The position numbers and the translations under genes were made by a program. From NCBI GenBank assembly GCA_950106755.1, contig OX467082.1, forward strand, positions 15,004,001 through 15,068,000: a stretch of 64,000 nucleotides of DNA, written 5' to 3'. This DNA comes from Climacium dendroides (Eukaryota > Streptophyta > Bryopsida > Hypnales > Climaciaceae). The notes beneath the pieces are model-generated. The model had not been told where the DNA came from. It saw only the letters and a list, made by a program, of their open reading frames with translations, and did not search any database. Shown piece after piece: positions 1-11,229 of this stretch (position 1 is the stretch's first letter; the number at the start of each line of letters is the position of its first letter).

Positions 1-2248
1 CTCCAATATCCCCCCTAATGTAAAGAATCAATCAAACCCAAAATCTCTAGTGAAGAAACCTCAAAGGAAAGGGAGGCATTAACAAAAAGTAGAAAAACTA
101 TGTGAGTTCATTTGAATGGTGCATTTTATTCCTTGAACCTGAAAATGTGAGCTATTTAAAACTTTCTTCAAATGCACGACAAAAACAAAAAATACCTTTT
201 CAACAAAAACATCTACATTCTTAGAATATTATGGAATAATTATATTTTATGAGCATTACTTATAAGGTGCTATAAAATATCCTTTGGATTCAAATGTATT
301 ATTAATATCCAAAACTAAGTTAGGCACCTCCAAATGTGCCACTAATCCATAACCACCATCATCACGTTGGGTATATTTCTAAAACCAATATCTACCTATA
401 CAGAAGAAAACAATTTTAGAATCTCTATCAAAAAAACTTTGACCCTTGAGTTTATAATTTTTGTATACTATATTCAAATGTTGTGTTCTTTGGTGCATTG
501 GAGCCTCCTCTTATTTCCCAACAAGAAAATATAGAAACTTGAGTAGTCTAAGTAATAATAGTAACTAGTCACAATAACAGAAAATGGCATTTTGGTGGTG
601 CCCACCTTTACATATATGTGACCTAGAAGAAGAACCCATAGTGTGCTGAAATTTATACACTAAGATAGGAGGTTCTAAAAGTGAACATGCTCTAAAGGCA
701 CCCACTTCCTCAAATGTATACAATGTGTACATTTTAGGAGGTGGGTGATTTTAGACCCTATGCCATTTCATCTTCAAAATTTCATAACTAATTCCACAAA
801 GCTTCAAAAAATATGAAAAAACTTGGGTTAGATGCCAATTCCACTTGTGTTTCAAGAAAAATTTACTGAAAAATATTTCAAAGAAGCTTCACCTCCCCAA
901 AATTCGGTTTCAGCTCTTAGGTGGGCGATTTATGAACCTCCTACCTTGCTGTGGATTTTGAATTCAGTCAGCAAGTGCAGCTCGGTTGATCATGACGGTC
1001 GGCGTTCTCACAATCAATCAAACTCTTGACAATCTTCATCCATCTTGGGCCGCGTCGTCATCACCGAAATCAAGGCAGCAAAGCAAGCAAGACTGCTTCA
1101 ATTGTCTCAAATTGCGGCATAATTCCTGCGGCCTTGGTCTCCTGCATCCACAACCAAGTGGGGTCAAGCTCCATCCAGTTGCAACCCGCACAAGAATCGC
1201 AGCACGCACTACTGTATCAACATCAGCTTATCGGTGGTTTCCCTCGATTTCCTTACATATTAAACTGGTCTTTCACGTACCCAAGTTGCTTCAGCTACTG
1301 TAAGGCCCGCCTCCCAAGAAAAGGTCTCTCAATTTTGACTGGGTTTTCATCTCGTACATTTCATCATTCAGGTAGGCTGATTAGTCCCCAAAGTCAATGG
1401 GTAGGTAGAACATTTTGTCCTCGTTCAATTCGCGACTGAAAATTCAACAAAATTCAACAAAATTCAACAAAAAATGATGTAAGAGAAGCTGGATTTTGTA
1501 GGTTCTGAAAAAAAAAATTGAAAGCAGATAGAGGTTTGATGGAGAGTAGGATGACTTTTCTAGGTTTGAAAACGGAACTGAGTTCGAAGGAGAGAAGGAA
1601 GTCAACAACTTATTGCATTAAGGCTTCTAGTTAATTTTGTTGATCGCACCAACTGCTCTTTGCTGAAAAATATTTTGAAGTTCCAAATTTCAATTGGTTT
1701 ATTACTATTATTTTTAATTTCAGTGGTTTACAATGAACTCATCATCTAATCTGTTCTCCTTGAATCCTGATTTTGTAAGTTCTTCCAGCCAATGGTGAAG
1801 CCTATTGAACCAGACAGTGTTCTCAATCAAACGTGGCTAAATTTAGCTGTACTTGTACCATATTTGTTTCAAAGTTGATTTTTTCAAGCACATCATATAG
1901 TTTACAGTAACAATTTCCAAAGTTTACAGTACTAACGTGAGGTAAATAAATTATAACAAATATTATGTAGAACCACTGCATAGTACCGTTTCAACCCTGC
2001 TGATATAATAACACACTGATCATTGGCAACTTGCAGGGTCAGACAGTCAACACAACAGAGGCTGTCAGCTGAATCTGATCAGCCACTGTTTGATTCTTCC
2101 TCTCTGAATTTTGCAGCAATAAATTAATGATCCTCGGAACCTCGCTTATGAGTGACCGTTCTGATCAAGGGTCTGTAACTTACTCACAACAGCTTCCTCT
2201 TCAGGTTTCTCTACACAACAGGACGTGAAATACGCACACACAAAAACT
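1..2248. other. Gene-poor upstream region with a degenerate dispersed repeat
   Basis: I see no convincing gene here. Short open frames between 832 and 1439 overlap each other and show no domain or splice logic. Roughly 320-640 is a diverged copy of sequence at about 47990-48300: both run through 'caaatgtgccact', 'ccaaatg' and 'ttggaacctcc/ttggagcctcc' in the same order, so this is probably an old transposon-derived repeat. 1441-1470 is a perfect threefold tandem of the 10-mer aattcaacaa. The last 200 bases before the thaumatin-like start presumably hold its promoter and leader, but no clear TATA box stands out. Confidence 0.5.
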
Positions 2249-4841
2249 ATGGCCATGGCTGGCAGCTCCTCAGTGCTGTCTACGCTCATCGCCTTGTTGT
2301 GCATTCTCTCAGGTTGCATCGTCTTACTGATCGATCACAAGCATCTCTAGTTTATTTGAGCTCTTTGTAATTGCTATGAGGAAAGGTGCTTATTGATCAG
2401 AGGTTAGCAAGGTTGAGTTCTTGATGGGGCTACCGACTCTTTTGTCCATTTAGTGTGGACTTTGAAATAAGCTTGCCGTTGAAGCATACGAGTGTGAAGA
2501 AGTGGACGTAAGATGATGTAAACGAAGTAAGTTGAGTAATACAGTTCTAGTGACTGACTCGGGAGTACCATTTGCAGGGGTTGAGGCGGCGACATTTACC
2601 TTCGTGAATTCATGCAAATTCACAGTCTGGGTGGGCTTGCAGCCCAATGGAGGACGGCCCTTGTTGGCTGAAGGAGGCTTCCAGTTGCTTGCCGGTGCGC
2701 AGCATGCCGTCACGGCTCCAGTTGCTTGGGGCGGACGTTTCTGGGGACGCACAGGTAAAGAACCGAAGAAGCACTTCTTTTTCAAGATTTTACTTCTACA
2801 ATCTCAATCCTTGGTCTCTTCAAAAACTCCATTGAATTCAAGTGTTTCTATTGTGGGGCTGCTCATAGACTCAATAAGGTTAATCCTTTTCTTGAAATAG
2901 AGCTAGAGTTGGCCAAGCATTGATGTCGGTTTCAATGAATGTAGAAGTTTGTGTGATCTGGTGTCAGGATTGCTTGACAAGTTGCAATTGGATTCTGGTG
3001 CCGTGATGCGAGAAATTAACTAAGATGTGGTTCCAGTTCTGTACACCCGGTGTGCATATGATTGGCGATGGCAAGCAGGCGGTGGTACCCTAGCATTGTT
3101 AAGTGTAACCCTGAGAAATTAATGTCAGTGTGGTTCCGGGCCTGGGCAATAGTTTAGTTTCGAGAAACCTGCAAGCCGTTATAGACAACATATTTGCCTT
3201 AATTTGCATTATCTCTCGGAGTTCCCAGGGGTCTTTCTGTAGAGTATACCGTACTGCTGTCAAGCGTGGTAACATTTCATTGGGACTAGGTCGAAGAAGT
3301 CCGGTTGGGTGCACATGATTGCATTGGCGATGGCAAGCAAGTTGTGGCCTAGCATGATTGTGGGTTCAATGAACTTGGGGACTTGAGTATTGTGGCATGG
3401 TGAGAGGATTGCTTGACGAGTTTGAATTGAATTCTCCCATCGTGATCTGAGGAATTGAAGTAGATGTGGTTCCGGCTGTATGCACATGATTGCATTGGCG
3501 ATGGCAAGCAGGTTGTGGTTTAGCAGACTTGTGGGTTCAATGAATGTAGGGACTGGAATTGAGTGTAAGTTATGGTACAGTGCCCGGGTTGCTTGACGAA
3601 TTTGAATTGAGTTCTAGTGCATTGATGTGAGAAAGCAATTAATGTGGTCGCAAATGCAAGCAGGTTGCAAATTCGACGCGTCTGGGAAAGGAGTCTGCCA
3701 GACGGGGGATTGCGGAGGCGTGCTGAAGTGCAACGGCGCGGGCGGTAATCCACCTGCGTCTCTGGCGGAGATAACGTTGAACGGGGCCAACGGGGATGAC
3801 TTCTACGACATCAGTCTAGTGGACGGCTACAACCTGCCCATCGCCATGCGGTCGGTGGGCGGGTCCGGCGATTGTGGCGCTCCCGCGTGCACCAGCAACT
3901 TGAACAACAACTGCCCCGCCGCTCTCCAGGTACAAAATATGCTGCGGCTTGCCTAACTTCTCATCTTGCAAATGCCCTCTTCTTTGGATATCCCTGAGAT
4001 GATGCGGAGACCAAAACATGTCCGAGGAGTCACTTTGAGTGTTGTTGTAAAGCAGACACAACAAGAATTGGGAGGAACACCAATAGAAATGGGATGGTTT
4101 GGCAACGTTTTAGCAGCGTTTGAAACTTTTTGTAACAACGTTTTGGAAGATGCTTTAGCAACGGAGATTTTTTCAGCAAAAATAAGAACTTACTTCAGTA
4201 CGCACACAGCATTTTTCAGCAAACATGTTCAAAAACGTTGTTCACGTAGCAAGGTTGAATGTAAATTGCATTGTGGAATCATGTTAACTTTTTGTTTTCA
4301 ACGTTCAACGTTCTGACTACAAATGGGGTGATCGAGTTTTTGAAATGGAATTGCTTTTAAGTGTCCTTGGAGAACTGACGCTACAAGAATTGTGGGTGGT
4401 TAATTCTCACCACAAATTGTGGTGATAGAACGTGTGCAGTACCGAGTTGGGGGCTTTGATACCATTGCCAGAAATCTGGATGATCAGACCATTTTCACCC
4501 AATTCAAATCTAGATTTTTTCTTTTTGCCCTCCGCAGCGTTACAGGGTTAACTATTATTCATTACTAAATGGTCAAATTGTGTGATTGTTTGCGAATGCA
4601 GCTTTTAGCAGCTGGTGTAGTGATCGGTTGCCGAAGCGCCTGCGCAGCCTTCGGAGCTCCGCAATACTGCTGCACCGGTGCATATGGAGCGCCTACTACG
4701 TGTCCCCCCACTCAATACTCGCTCCCCTTCAAGGCCGCCTGCCCCACCGCCTACAGCTACGCTTACGACGACGCCACCAGTACCTTCACTTGCAAAGCGC
4801 AGAACTACGCCATCACCTTCTGCCCTGCTGGGATCGCTTAG
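2249..4841 (+). CDS. Thaumatin-like protein (PR-5 family), four exons
   Basis: Predicted exons are 2249-2312, 2578-2754, 3664-3929 and 4602-4841. All junctions are GT-AG and phases agree, giving 747 nt and 248 aa. Residues 1-26 form a signal peptide (hydrophobic [12 protein letters not shown], cleavage near EAA/TFTF), so the protein should enter the secretory pathway. The mature part starts TFTFVNSC and has all 16 cysteines of the large thaumatin fold. The acidic-cleft REDDD residues are visible: R in RFWGRTGC, E in SLAEITL, two D in [10 protein letters not shown] and D in AYSYAYDD. No C-terminal vacuolar extension is evident after ITFCPAGIA. The family is antifungal or beta-glucan-binding and often pathogen-induced; activity here is inferred. 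Three introns, two inside the mature region, is more than the none or one usual in many plant members. Each intron lacks frame continuity, so a single unspliced ORF does not exist. The first of two near ATGs was chosen because it gives the full signal peptide. Confidence 0.88.
3054..3663 (+). repeat. Intronic tandem repeat carrying copies of the intron 2 acceptor
   Basis: Intron 2 of the thaumatin-like gene is built from diverged direct repeats. Two units are clearly in register: 'gcacatgatt' begins at 3311 and again at 3482, a period of 171 bp. An older copy lies near 3054, and a shortened last copy ends at the real acceptor at 3663. Each unit has the phrase 'atggcaagca(g)gttg' or a variant. 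In the last unit this is 'aatgcaagcag|gttgc', the true 3' splice site of exon 3. Upstream units therefore hold AG sites with nearly the same context. Confidence 0.75.
4407..4425. repeat. Short palindrome in intron 3
   Basis: tcaccacaaattgtggtga is a 9-bp perfect inverted repeat with one central base. A similar palindrome, accacaaa-tt-tttgtggt, occurs at 23287-23304 in the TNL-A 3' flank, also followed by gene-poor sequence. Function unknown. Confidence 0.6.
4453..4464 (-). mobile_element. LTR-retrotransposon primer-binding-site relic (minus strand) in intron 3
   Basis: On the minus strand this reads TGGTATCAAAGC, one mismatch from the initiator-Met tRNA primer-binding site TGGTATCAGAGC common in plant LTR retrotransposons. 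It is preceded on that strand by ...TCTGGCAA, compatible with an LTR ending in CA plus one spacer base. No gag or pol frame is seen, so at most a fragment or solo end remains. A chance match is possible. Confidence 0.4.
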
Positions 4842-5335
4842 CTAGCTGAGTCCCCTTCCAACTAGATCACACACCCTCTGCTAATTAATTCAAACCACAC
4901 AGAAGATTGCATTGCTGTGCACTGATTTTGTTTGGGAGGAATTACTCTGATTGGGGGGATAATTTTAATTCTATAGAGTAGTACATTCATTTCGGATCGG
5001 TACGTGCAGGGATCGAAGTCCTGTCATGTTAGCAAGTACATGCAGGAATTTAGGGTTTTGAGATTCTTCAATGTTAATGTGTTGCGAGAATTGGGAGATT
5101 GCGTTTTAGAGAAACGTGCTTCGGTAAGCGGAGGAGCACGCTGAATCGGTTGTTGGTGGATTGCAACCATGTGGGGTGTGTGCATTTGAGGGAATGTGTG
5201 CATTGTGTGCCCTGAGATTGCATTTCGTTTCTTTGTTTGAGGTGAATTCTGTGATGCAGGACATTCATTTCGGATCTGTGTTTGACAGCAGGGTTCGTCA
5301 GTTTTTAGATTCTTCAATGTCGATGTGTAATGAGG
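4842..5335. other. 3' flank of the thaumatin-like gene
   Basis: No gene is seen. The phrase 'gcttcggtaagcggaggagca' near 5118-5139 recurs at 6098-6119, followed in both places by related 'gtggggt(g)tatgcatttgag' text. A segment of roughly 150 bp therefore exists twice in direct orientation on either side of the inverted-repeat element at 5336-5683. Confidence 0.5.
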
Positions 5336-5683
5336 ACTACACTAATGATGGTATTTAGTGTTGGCAACTCTAATTACGAAGCATAACACTAATTGTCAAC
5401 AATCCGGTTAATGTCACCAACACTAAATGTCAACATAGACACTATTTGTCAACTATTGGGAATAAATTTTTTACAAGTTTACATTTAGTGTTACCTAACT
5501 ATTTCATCAAAATGCAAAGAAAAATGTAAGAACCCAAGAAACCTATGACGTGCTCAAAAAAGTTACTACTCAGAAAAGTGAACACAACACTAAATGCCAA
5601 TTAATTGACATTTAGAGTGGGTAGGGTAAAAGCTCAAGTAACATTATTAGTAACATAACACTAAATACCATCATTAGTGTAGT
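5336..5683. mobile_element. MITE-like element with perfect 27-bp terminal inverted repeats
   Basis: 5336-5362 and 5657-5683 are exact reverse complements (27 of 27). The TIR core begins CACTAATGATGG. If the ends are placed at that C/G pair (5340 and 5679), the flanking dinucleotide is TA on both sides. The interior has several 'aacactaaatgtcaac'-type repeats in both orientations and no coding capacity. A related copy is at 44093-44387. This looks like a short non-autonomous DNA transposon; superfamily is uncertain because the exact ends and target duplication are ambiguous. Confidence 0.85.
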
Positions 5684-7535
5684 GTGCCCTTGTGCCGTTG
5701 CCAGAGTGAAAACAAAAGTAAAAGTAACTTTCTAATTTTTAGATCCAAAATATACTTCAAAATTCAATAACATTCACACAATATGTCCAAACATCACGAA
5801 AGCAAGCCAGTGCACCCTTCCTTGTCGAGGGCTTTCCAACAGTACCAAGAATGTGAGTGGGGGTCACACAGTCTAGGAGATCTTAACATAACAAACCAAA
5901 CCAACAAAACAAATAGCTGAATTTAAGGATATATAAGGTAAACCAGCCTATGATAGTTTAAATGCCAACCAACCCATCACAGGCAAAAAACTTCTAGTGA
6001 TGCACATTTCAAAAATTGGAATGTATACCATTAGTATAATGTCCATTTGGGTTGTCATAGGCAGAGTTACCTTAATATAGATTGGGACAAACTAACATGC
6101 TTCGGTAAGCGGAGGAGCATGTTGGTGGTCAGTGGACTGAACGTGTGGGGTATGCATTTGAGAGGATGTGGATGTGCAACTCTTAGATTGCATTGCATCA
6201 AGGCTTTTATTTCTATTTTCTTATGAAGTGTCAAAGTGTCAATATAAAATGTTACAGTGGTGCTCCAAATTTGATCACTCATCCACATATTGGATAAAAA
6301 GTAGGTAGATTCTAGCCAAATTATTTTTTTTTCTAGTGCAATCTACCAATCTGGCACTACATTGCATACCTTGAGCATCACACAGTTTGCGTTTCATATA
6401 CATCTTGTGTAGAAGGAATTGGAGGGATGGGGAGATGGAGTGATGGTGGTGGTCAACCTCTAAAAAGGATTTTGACTCTATTTTCACCAAAAAGGCTACG
6501 AAATTGTCATTTCTATTACAAGTACCAAATTTTTGAAAAGAAACATTTTCGGACACGTCTAACCATAGGATCTTATATGACTTTGGTTTGAGAAGATGTG
6601 AAAAAAATTTCAGAAATTTTTATCATGTAGATTGTAAGATTTTAACGTTTGAAGTAGCAAAAATCCTTTTTTTGTCCTTGCAAAAACCCAAGCAACTGCA
6701 CTTCACAAGGTGAGATAATTATGAAAAAATGTCCAAAATGGTGATTACTCATTGGATTCATTCTTCAAGGAAAGTTGTCTACATGCTTGAAAATTTTTAA
6801 ATCATTTGAAATTGTACAACAAATAGGAAAAAAAAATAGAAAGTAGAAAATAGAGAATGATTCAAAATACTAAATTGTTAACAATCTATTTATGGAATTG
6901 AAAATGCCAATCCTAATGGTTGTAATGTTGTAATAAACCATCTATGCTTAATGTTTGTTTTTTTTCCCCAAAATATTAAAAATTGAGTTAAATAAGGGAC
7001 TTCAAAGTTTATTTTAGAGTATAGATTCCATAACTACCCCATAACTTTCATCTCATTAATCAAAATGAAATGATTAAAAGCTTTTCATGTATAATTAAAT
7101 CTAGAGAACCAATTTCAATTTTTTTTTAAAAGGTAATTTAAAAAAAAGTTTTTTTGCTACCTGGATTGCTTACTAAATGTTGAAATTACATAATATACAA
7201 TAACTTGTTAACTATGTAATCAAAAGTTATGAAAATGTTGGGCCTTAAAGCTACTCCTTGGGCATATGTTGTGTGAAAATGAAAAAAAAAAAAAAATCCC
7301 ACTTGTAGTGAGCTGACCAAAATCGCTATGTTGCCAAAAAATGTTGTTTGGTCCTGTAGGGGTTAAATACATATATTATGCAAATATGACATTACATTCA
7401 TTTTGGATTAGCTAGGATGTAGTAGGGAACTCTAAATCCTTAGTCTGTAATGGATTGACAAATTATTAAATTTATCATCATTTTGCAATCTTTTGTGTGC
7501 ATTTACAACTTAAGAAAAGAGCATGAAAAACCCCA
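5684..7535. other. AT-rich non-coding stretch
   Basis: No supported gene. Open frames here are short and lack codon-level or domain logic. 6098-6260 repeats the flank at 5118-5270. Poly-A and poly-T runs (for example near 6960 and 7281) are the only other structure. From about 7440 the sequence becomes paralogous to the leaders of TNL-B (near 24890) and TNL-D (near 51280). Confidence 0.5.
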
Positions 7536-7544
7536 TGAAAATCC

Positions 7545-7768
7545 AACGAGGGTGAATTGACCCCCTCATTGCCCAATTGAGAGAACACTGGAATTTTATA
7601 TTTGCAACACATGAAAAAATTTGGAAGTTTTGAATTCATATTTGCAATCGGAGGCCCCAAATTAGATTGTGGAGGTGAAGAAATATTGAAAAGACATGGC
7701 AAATTTTCAGATTCTCCCTTGGTTGGGGCAATGAGGGGGTCAATTCTCCCTGGCCATGACCCCCCCCC
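7545..7768. mobile_element. Small insertion with 25-bp inverted repeats and 9-bp flanking duplication
   Basis: Compared with the paralogous leaders at about 24985 and 51370, this locus has about 230 extra bases. The phrase tgaaaatcc flanks it on both sides (7536-7544 and 7769-7777), a 9-bp direct repeat like the target duplications of Mutator-like elements. Inside, 7550-7574 and 7726-7750 are inverted repeats with one mismatch in 25, of the form gaattgaccccctcattgcc. There is no coding capacity. The inverted repeats do not reach the duplications exactly, so the true ends are uncertain. Confidence 0.6.
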
Positions 7769-7777
7769 TGAAAATCC

Positions 7778-9430
7778 CAAGAAAAAATTGTGAGCGCGGT
7801 CTTGGGAGCTTGAAAATTCGTGGTGACCGGTGACTGAACACGGTCACCGAAGACCATCACTCGCCTCAACAAGTACTCCGTTTGTTGAACCCCCGTTCAG
7901 TTCTTTGCCATTTCACCATGTTATGATTTCCTCGTGCTTTGCTTGTCGCTTAGAGTTTTTGTTCAGTTAGGATTCTTTTCATCTGCGGCTTTGAGCTTAG
8001 TTCTGTGCGGGAGGATTTGTACAGCACTGAGGCTATTGCCGACCTTTTCGTCGGTATGAGCGTGTCGGTTTCCAGAGATCGCGCGTTTCTTACTGGGATT
8101 TGAAGGATTAGTGCTTGCTCCGACTTTATTGCGACGAATTTGCGGATATGCTGGATGTTCCCTATTCGATGTTCGATGCGTAGGGTTCGAACAAGTTCTA
8201 TCTGGAGTCGGCTCCTTACTGTTGCCAATGGTGTGGATTCTTAACCCTAATCAGAGTACTATTGTCCATTTATGCCGTTTTGATGTCCACGGACATGATC
8301 AGGTTGTGAGTCTCTTAACGAATCTTGTAGCGGCAGTTTTACCGACAAACGGAATCTTTTGTTAATTTATCATTTTTGAATTGCGTTTCTAGTTTGCTTA
8401 GACCGTGTTTCCGTAATTACATTTCGGAAGAGTCTGTTTAGGAACTGTAGTGACTCATACAAAGATTCGTTTTCTGGGGACCCTAGTTCAGCTCGCTATC
8501 CCTTGCTAGTCATTTTGCTTGTCAAATTGGACGCTTGATTGGGAGGTGTGACTTCGTGCAGCATATGATTTCATTGAACAAATTTGCTGAAATGCCTATG
8601 ACTGGTTTTCTCTTATCGAGCTTTGCAGGCCATTTCGTATCTATTGCCTGTGGATTGAGGAATCGGTTTACGGTGTGTATTTACAGGCATGCAGATTTAG
8701 AGGGAATGATCTGTGGAACATCCAATAGATGACAACTCTTACGCTGCTAGTACTGGCGAAATGATCGATGGATTCATGAATGTTCTTGTTTCCAGGTACG
8801 GTGATGCTTTTGGATGGGCTCAGTTGTGGGACTTTCTTGGTTGATGATTGTCGAAATGGTTTAGATGATGTGGGCTGTGTTTCAAATCCGTGATTGAACC
8901 TCTAGTAACGGCTTGTCAACACTTGTTCTCAGCGTGATTCATTTTAATTATCGATCTTTACCTCTTCAGTGCAACAGGGTTTGATGTTGAGACAATTGAA
9001 TAATAGAATCACTCCCACTGATGGAGAAGTCCATTTCGAGTCTGTTATCCCTTCAGTTCAGTTCAGCTTTACCATGAAACGAAATCTTCTGTTTTATTCC
9101 ATTTTCAGTTTCTTATTTATTGCCTGTTCATGGAAGCGCACTTGTTGCATTCTTTGGGTGTGCTTAGATTATTTCAGTATCCCTTTCTTGTTATCGCATA
9201 TCTTTCTGCTTACTTTTGCCTGAGGTCATCCCTGCCCGGGAGTTTCGTTTCCAACTACAGTCATTCTCTCTTTCCTTTTTGAAGAGTCATTAATGTTTGA
9301 CCTTGCGAGTTGTTGGAAAGCTGCTTTGTTCTCAATGGATTCCAGTCAGCTTGATAAATTTGTATCCATTTCGCTCTGTTGTGATTTGACTTGCAGATCG
9401 CATCCTACTTGGTCGCTCTTGCTACCCCGC
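7778..9430 (+). other. Duplicated leader cassette upstream of TNL-A (gene-derived, unidentified)
   Basis: This moderately GC-richer segment is near-identical to 25748-27400 and 52130-53790. It contains AACCCTAA and similar telo-box words (near 8240), a conserved CCGGTGAC...GTCACCGG hairpin (near 7826-7852), and several positions that look like splice sites, such as ttgacttgcag at 9381-9391. One 44-codon open frame (8710-8844, ending GWAQLWDFLG) is present in all three copies. It reads like promoter, leader and intron sequence of an unrelated gene that was captured and then spread with the TNL units. I cannot name the source gene with confidence. Confidence 0.4.
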
Positions 9431-10201
9431 AAACCACACAAGTTGTGACAGTTGTGGACAATGTTGTGGACAAGCTTATTCAGCAGTCTGATGTTGAGGG
9501 TTCGACGGCTGTAAAATTAGACTTATTACTAGCCACTCCAAATCATTACGACGCCTCGTCCCTTCAAGAGCCAAGAGTAAGCGTTTTCTGGATGTTCCTT
9601 TGAAGGGATTAGCTCTGGATAGTAGGACCCTTTGCGCTTCAGGATTTGATTGTATTGATTGTCTCGCTTCGTCATAGTTAAGTTTATATACTATGTGGAT
9701 CTAGTGTGCTCTGTGAGTTTTAAATCGTGCAGTCGTTCTTGACTTGTCAAGAGAGGTTAGGTCCTTTTAATTGTGCTGAAGATTCATGTCTACTCGAGCA
9801 TGTGGAGGTCTTTTGTCCTGCAATTTCAATGTAGAGTATGAATGGGTTAGAAGGCAGAACCGAGGGACAAATTTGTGTGCTCACTTCTGTGCTTGGTGAG
9901 TTTTATCTGTTTTTTGGGTCAATTTTTGTGCCATCAGGTTCATGCAATTAGTCTTGGAGTGCGCAGTAGCTTTGTATGGCATGGTGGGGATAAGGATGTT
10001 GATTTGATGTACCCCTGGATGTTCTTTGAAGACTCTGTTCTTCACTTCTCAATTACCAACGGTGTGTGTTTATGAACTGGCGAATTTTAATGATGACATT
10101 GTGGAAAGTGGGGTTAAATTGTTTATCACCAGAATCAATGAAGAACATTGCTCATGCTGGTCAGAAATAAATAAAGGTGGACCAAAGATAGTTCCCATAT
10201 G
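9431..10201 (+). other. A/C-specific leader segment with exon-like frames
   Basis: 9431 onward is shared with TNL-C (from 31711). About 9392-9590 is an exon-like open frame preceded by ttgacttgcag and ending near gtaagc; it contains VVTVVDNVVDKLIQQ and LLLATPNHYDASS. A second exon-like stretch at about 9948-10075 (VHAISLGVRSSFVWHGG) follows tgccatcag. I do not recognise either. Compared with the B and D leaders, roughly 500 bases between 9460 and 9980 are extra here. These may be exons of a captured gene or chance frames preserved by recent duplication. Confidence 0.3.
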
Positions 10202-10328
10202 ACCTCAAAACTGCTAAAATCAATTTGAGACCTAAGTTGGGCCTCTTGGTTCTTTAGGGTTTCAAACCTCAAAACTGCTAAAATCAATTTGAGACGTAAG
10301 TTGGGCCTCTTGGTTCTTTAGGGTTTCA
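10202..10328. repeat. 64-bp tandem duplication unique to TNL-A leader
   Basis: 'acctcaaaactgctaaaatc' starts at 10202 and again at 10266, and the following text repeats with about one mismatch. The paralogous TNL-C leader (near 32483) has a single copy, so this duplication arose after the A/C split. Confidence 0.85.
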
Positions 10329-11229
10329 GTCATAGGCCCACTTATCAAGTTTGGAAATGGTCAAGATGGAGAAGGAAATGAAATGGTTCAAGTTGCCATC
10401 CCTTGCCTTGTTTGGTATGGCGTTTTGCTTATGAAGTTGGTTGCTTGATTGGGACAATGTGATTTTTTGTGTCATCTTCCAACAAATGTTATAATTGAAC
10501 AACTTTCGTCAAGTTTTTATATCCAGAATGAGTTTATGTTTTCCTTTTAAGCTCTTTATTCCAGTTTGTTATTTTTTGTAGATTAAGAATTTGTTTTTTT
10601 TGTTGTATCCAGGTATGCATATCAAGGAATGATATGTGGAACATTAATTCGTTGTCAACACTTGGGTGGCATGATCTTGATCATTGCTTGATGTTCACAT
10701 GATCATTATTGTTGTGAGTTTTGCAAAGAGTTTGTGATGAGCTTTGAATCATGAGTTTAAGGTGGTAGCTCTTATTGCCATTTAATCTCAAGGGTTACAT
10801 CTATATGTTTTTCAAGAGTTCTTTAGGAATTGATTTTAGGAAGGATATTAGTTAGTTTTAGGAATAGATCTTCAAGTAATCTACATATGGACTAGATGGA
10901 TCAAGGTTTGTAATCCTTTCTTGCAACACACAAGAATTATAACCTACTTCTATCTTGAAACTCCACATTCACATTGTGAAGGCTACTACTTGTTGAGAAG
11001 AAGCAAGTTGACATTGTATGTGAGTATTCATGCCATATACATTTCTTTATCAATTATCTTGTATATTGTGTTGACATGAATTTCTTTAGAATCTTACTTT
11101 TAAAGGTTGTGGAAAGTGTAACTTGTGTGGGTTGGATGAATTATAGACTAGTGTATTTTGTCAGAAATGTAATCTCCTTTTTTGTTTCTTGAGGTCATCG
11201 GTCCTTATACCAATTTTGTAGTGGTAGGT
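10329..11229 (+). promoter_or_regulatory. Probable promoter and 5' region of TNL-A
   Basis: This AT-rich stretch lies directly upstream of the start codon and is conserved with the equivalent regions of TNL-C (about 32570-33422) and, less closely, TNL-B and TNL-D. No gene is visible. Specific promoter elements cannot be assigned by eye. Confidence 0.35.

Noticed and set aside
832..1439. Overlapping short ORFs upstream of the thaumatin-like gene
   Set aside because: No domain, no codon bias and no splice logic; the frames overlap each other on the same strand.
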